From contig NZ_JXXV01000022.1 in assembly GCF_000967545.1 (NCBI RefSeq), forward strand, positions 1-64,000: a stretch of DNA of 64,000 bases, written 5' to 3'. Position 1 is the stretch's first letter; the number at the start of each line of letters is the position of its first letter. The notes beneath the pieces were generated by a model. It was not told the origin of the DNA. It ran no database searches and saw nothing but the letters and a program-made list of their open reading frames with translations. The position numbers were made by a program, and so were the translations under genes. The stretch comes from Vibrio galatheae. Its GTDB lineage: Bacteria; Pseudomonadota; Gammaproteobacteria; Enterobacterales; Vibrionaceae. Shown here piece by piece: positions 62,075 through 64,000 of the stretch.

Positions 62075-63616
62075 ATGCAACTTAATTCCACGGAAATTAG
62101 CGATCTAATCAAACAACGCATCGAATCTTTCGAAGTTGTTAGTGAAGCTCGCAACGAAGGTACTATCGTATCGGTAAGCGATGGTATCATCCGCATCCAC
62201 GGCCTAGCGGACGTGATGCAAGGTGAAATGATTGAATTACCGGGTGGCCGTTATGCACTAGCACTTAACCTTGAGCGTGACTCGGTTGGTGCGGTTGTAA
62301 TGGGCCCATATGCTGACCTTAAGGAAGGCATGAAAGTTACAGGTACTGGCCGCATTCTTGAAGTGCCAGTTGGTCCAGAACTACTAGGCCGCGTAGTAAA
62401 CACGCTGGGTGAGCCTATCGATGGTAAAGGTCCAATCGAAGCGAAACTGACTTCGCCTGTAGAAGTGATTGCACCAGGTGTAATCGACCGTAAATCGGTA
62501 GACCAACCTGTACAAACTGGTTATAAGTCAGTTGACTCAATGATCCCAATCGGTCGTGGTCAGCGTGAGCTTATCATCGGTGACCGCCAGATCGGTAAAA
62601 CCGCAATGGCGATAGATGCAATCATCAACCAGAAAAACTCTGGTATTTTCTCTATCTACGTAGCAATCGGTCAGAAAGCATCGACTATTGCCAACGTGGT
62701 TCGCAAACTAGAAGAGCACGGTGCACTATCAAACACTATCGTTGTTGTTGCATCAGCTTCTGAATCTGCAGCGCTGCAATACCTAGCGCCATATGCAGGT
62801 TGTGCGATGGGTGAATACTTCCGTGATCGCGGTGAAGATGCACTGATTGTTTATGATGATCTATCTAAGCAAGCTGTCGCTTACCGTCAAATCTCTCTAC
62901 TACTAAAACGCCCACCAGGCCGTGAAGCTTTCCCAGGTGACGTTTTCTACTTACACTCGCGTCTACTAGAGCGTGCAGCTCGTGTAAATGAAGAGTACGT
63001 AGAGCGTTTCACTAACGGTGAAGTGAAAGGTAAGACAGGTTCTTTAACTGCTCTTCCTATCATCGAAACTCAAGCTGGTGACGTTTCAGCCTTCGTACCG
63101 ACTAACGTAATCTCGATTACCGATGGTCAGATCTTCCTACAAACTGAGCTATTCAACGCAGGTGTTCGTCCAGCGGTTGACCCAGGTATCTCAGTATCTC
63201 GTGTAGGTGGTTCAGCGCAGACTAAAATCATCAAGAAACTGTCAGGTGGTATTCGTACAGCACTTGCTGCATACCGCGAACTAGCGGCATTCGCACAGTT
63301 CTCTTCTGACCTTGATGAAGCAACGAAGAAACAGCTAGACCATGGTCAAAAAGTTACAGAACTAATGAAGCAGAAGCAGTACGCTCCTATGTCTGTGTTT
63401 GACCAAGCGGTTGTGGTATACGCTGTTGAGCGTGGTTACCTAAATGGCGTTGAGCTGGACAAGGTTCTCGACTTTGAAGCGTCTCTACTATCGTATGCTC
63501 GCGGTCAACTTGCTGAACTTGCAGCAGAGATCGACAAGACGGGTGCTTACAATGATGACATCGAAGCTCAGCTGAAGAAGCTGCTAGATGACTTCAAGGC
63601 AACTCAAACTTGGTAA
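62075..63616 (+). CDS. atpA: ATP synthase F1 subunit alpha
   Basis: 513-residue regulatory nucleotide-binding subunit. P-loop [15 protein letters not shown] is near residue 170, and the visiting Arg region [11 protein letters not shown] is near residue 376. The ATG at 62075 follows GGAG; an in-frame ATG at 62045 would overlap atpH and is rejected. The start [16 protein letters not shown] is universal in gammaproteobacteria. Confidence 0.97.
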   Translation: MQLNSTEISDLIKQRIESFEVVSEARNEGTIVSVSDGIIRIHGLADVMQGEMIELPGGRYALALNLERDSVGAVVMGPYADLKEGMKVTGTGRILEVPVGPELLGRVVNTLGEPIDGKGPIEAKLTSPVEVIAPGVIDRKSVDQPVQTGYKSVDSMIPIGRGQRELIIGDRQIGKTAMAIDAIINQKNSGIFSIYVAIGQKASTIANVVRKLEEHGALSNTIVVVASASESAALQYLAPYAGCAMGEYFRDRGEDALIVYDDLSKQAVAYRQISLLLKRPPGREAFPGDVFYLHSRLLERAARVNEEYVERFTNGEVKGKTGSLTALPIIETQAGDVSAFVPTNVISITDGQIFLQTELFNAGVRPAVDPGISVSRVGGSAQTKIIKKLSGGIRTALAAYRELAAFAQFSSDLDEATKKQLDHGQKVTELMKQKQYAPMSVFDQAVVVYAVERGYLNGVELDKVLDFEASLLSYARGQLAELAAEIDKTGAYNDDIEAQLKKLLDDFKATQTW

Positions 63617-63659
63617 TAAGTCGGTGGCAGAAATAGCCACCAACTAATGGAGAGCAACG

Positions 63660-64000
63660 ATGGCCGGCGCAAAAGAGATACGTAATAAAATCGGTAGTGT
63701 TAAAAGCACTCAGAAAATTACGAAAGCGATGGAAATGGTTGCAACGTCGAAGATGCGTCGTTCGCAAGACTCGATGGAAGCAACTCGTCCTTACGCTGAG
63801 ACAATACGTAAAGTGATCGGTCATATGGCTAACGCAAATCTAGAGTACCGTCATCCGTACCTAGAAGAGCGTGAAGTCAAGCGTGTTGGTTATATCGTTA
63901 TTTCTACAGACCGTGGTTTGTGTGGTGGCTTGAACATCAACTTGTTTAAACAAGCGGTGTCAAGCATGCAAAGCTGGAAAGAAAAGGGTGCAGAAATTGA
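63660..64000 (+). CDS. atpG: ATP synthase F1 subunit gamma (partial)
   Basis: The rotor shaft subunit, beginning [20 protein letters not shown], preceded by GGAGAGC. Only the first 113 codons are present; the gene runs off the right edge. The N-terminal helix and the segment [11 protein letters not shown] identify it. Confidence 0.95.
   Translation, partial: MAGAKEIRNKIGSVKSTQKITKAMEMVATSKMRRSQDSMEATRPYAETIRKVIGHMANANLEYRHPYLEEREVKRVGYIVISTDRGLCGGLNINLFKQAVSSMQSWKEKGAEI

Overview
The window is ordinary gammaproteobacterial core chromosome, and gene order, protein sequences and the oriC layout all point to Vibrio (Vibrionaceae), large chromosome, around the replication origin. Key markers are dnaA-dnaN-recF-gyrB, rpmH-rnpA-yidD-yidC-mnmE-mioC-[oriC]-mnmG-rsmG-parA-parB-atp, and a complete ilvGMEDA operon. 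I see no phage, transposon, integron, CRISPR array or defence island.

Layout. 1-568: the 5' edge of a 16S rRNA gene on the minus strand with its leader, boxA and tandem P2/P1 promoters. 569-8648: yrdA, then minus-strand housekeeping genes (DUF1488, aroE, hemF, tsaC) and a second minus-strand cluster (yrdD, smg, dprA, a LysM-family protein lacking its LysM domain), with purEK on the plus strand between them under a PurR-box promoter. 8825-15131: def-fmt-rsmB (translation initiation and 16S methylation), trkA-trkH (K+ uptake) and a DUF3157 protein. 15128-17239: haemolysin-III and Spo0M proteins and a 570-base stretch with a palindrome, small ORFs and an unassigned terminator. 17240-24507: yihD, ccoG, srkA, dsbA, the yihG-type acyltransferase, a DUF2860 outer-membrane protein and comM.

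24626-31312: promoter, Ile/Val/Leu-rich leader peptide, attenuator and ilvGMEDA for branched-chain amino acid synthesis. 31464-35205: an acuI-type reductase, a LysR regulator, tusA, two small membrane proteins and a GDT1-family Mn2+ exporter preceded by a yybP-ykoY manganese riboswitch. 35656-40771: glyQS, avtA and the small heat-shock gene ibpA, which has a sigma-32 promoter and a roughly 250-nt leader with ROSE-like features.

41265-47358: gyrB-recF-dnaN-dnaA on the minus strand. 47613-50018: an amino-acid ABC importer placed between dnaA and rpmH. 50046-54567: rpmH to mioC. 54568-55042: oriC, with DnaA boxes, dense GATC sites, 13-mers and an AT-rich unwinding element. 55043-64000: mnmG, rsmG, parAB and the ATP synthase operon atpIBEFHA, ending inside atpG.

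The origin thus sits among genes for initiation (dnaA), the sliding clamp (dnaN), repair (recF), supercoiling (gyrB) and origin segregation (parAB). Genes on both sides are mostly oriented away from oriC from mnmG onward, while the rpmH-mioC block reads toward it. The less routine points are regulatory RNA (Mn riboswitch, ibpA leader, ilv attenuator), a hairpin-forming element after gyrB, a degenerate parS-like site in recF, the apparent loss of a LysM domain next to dprA, and the unexplained 16.7-17.2 kb intergenic region.
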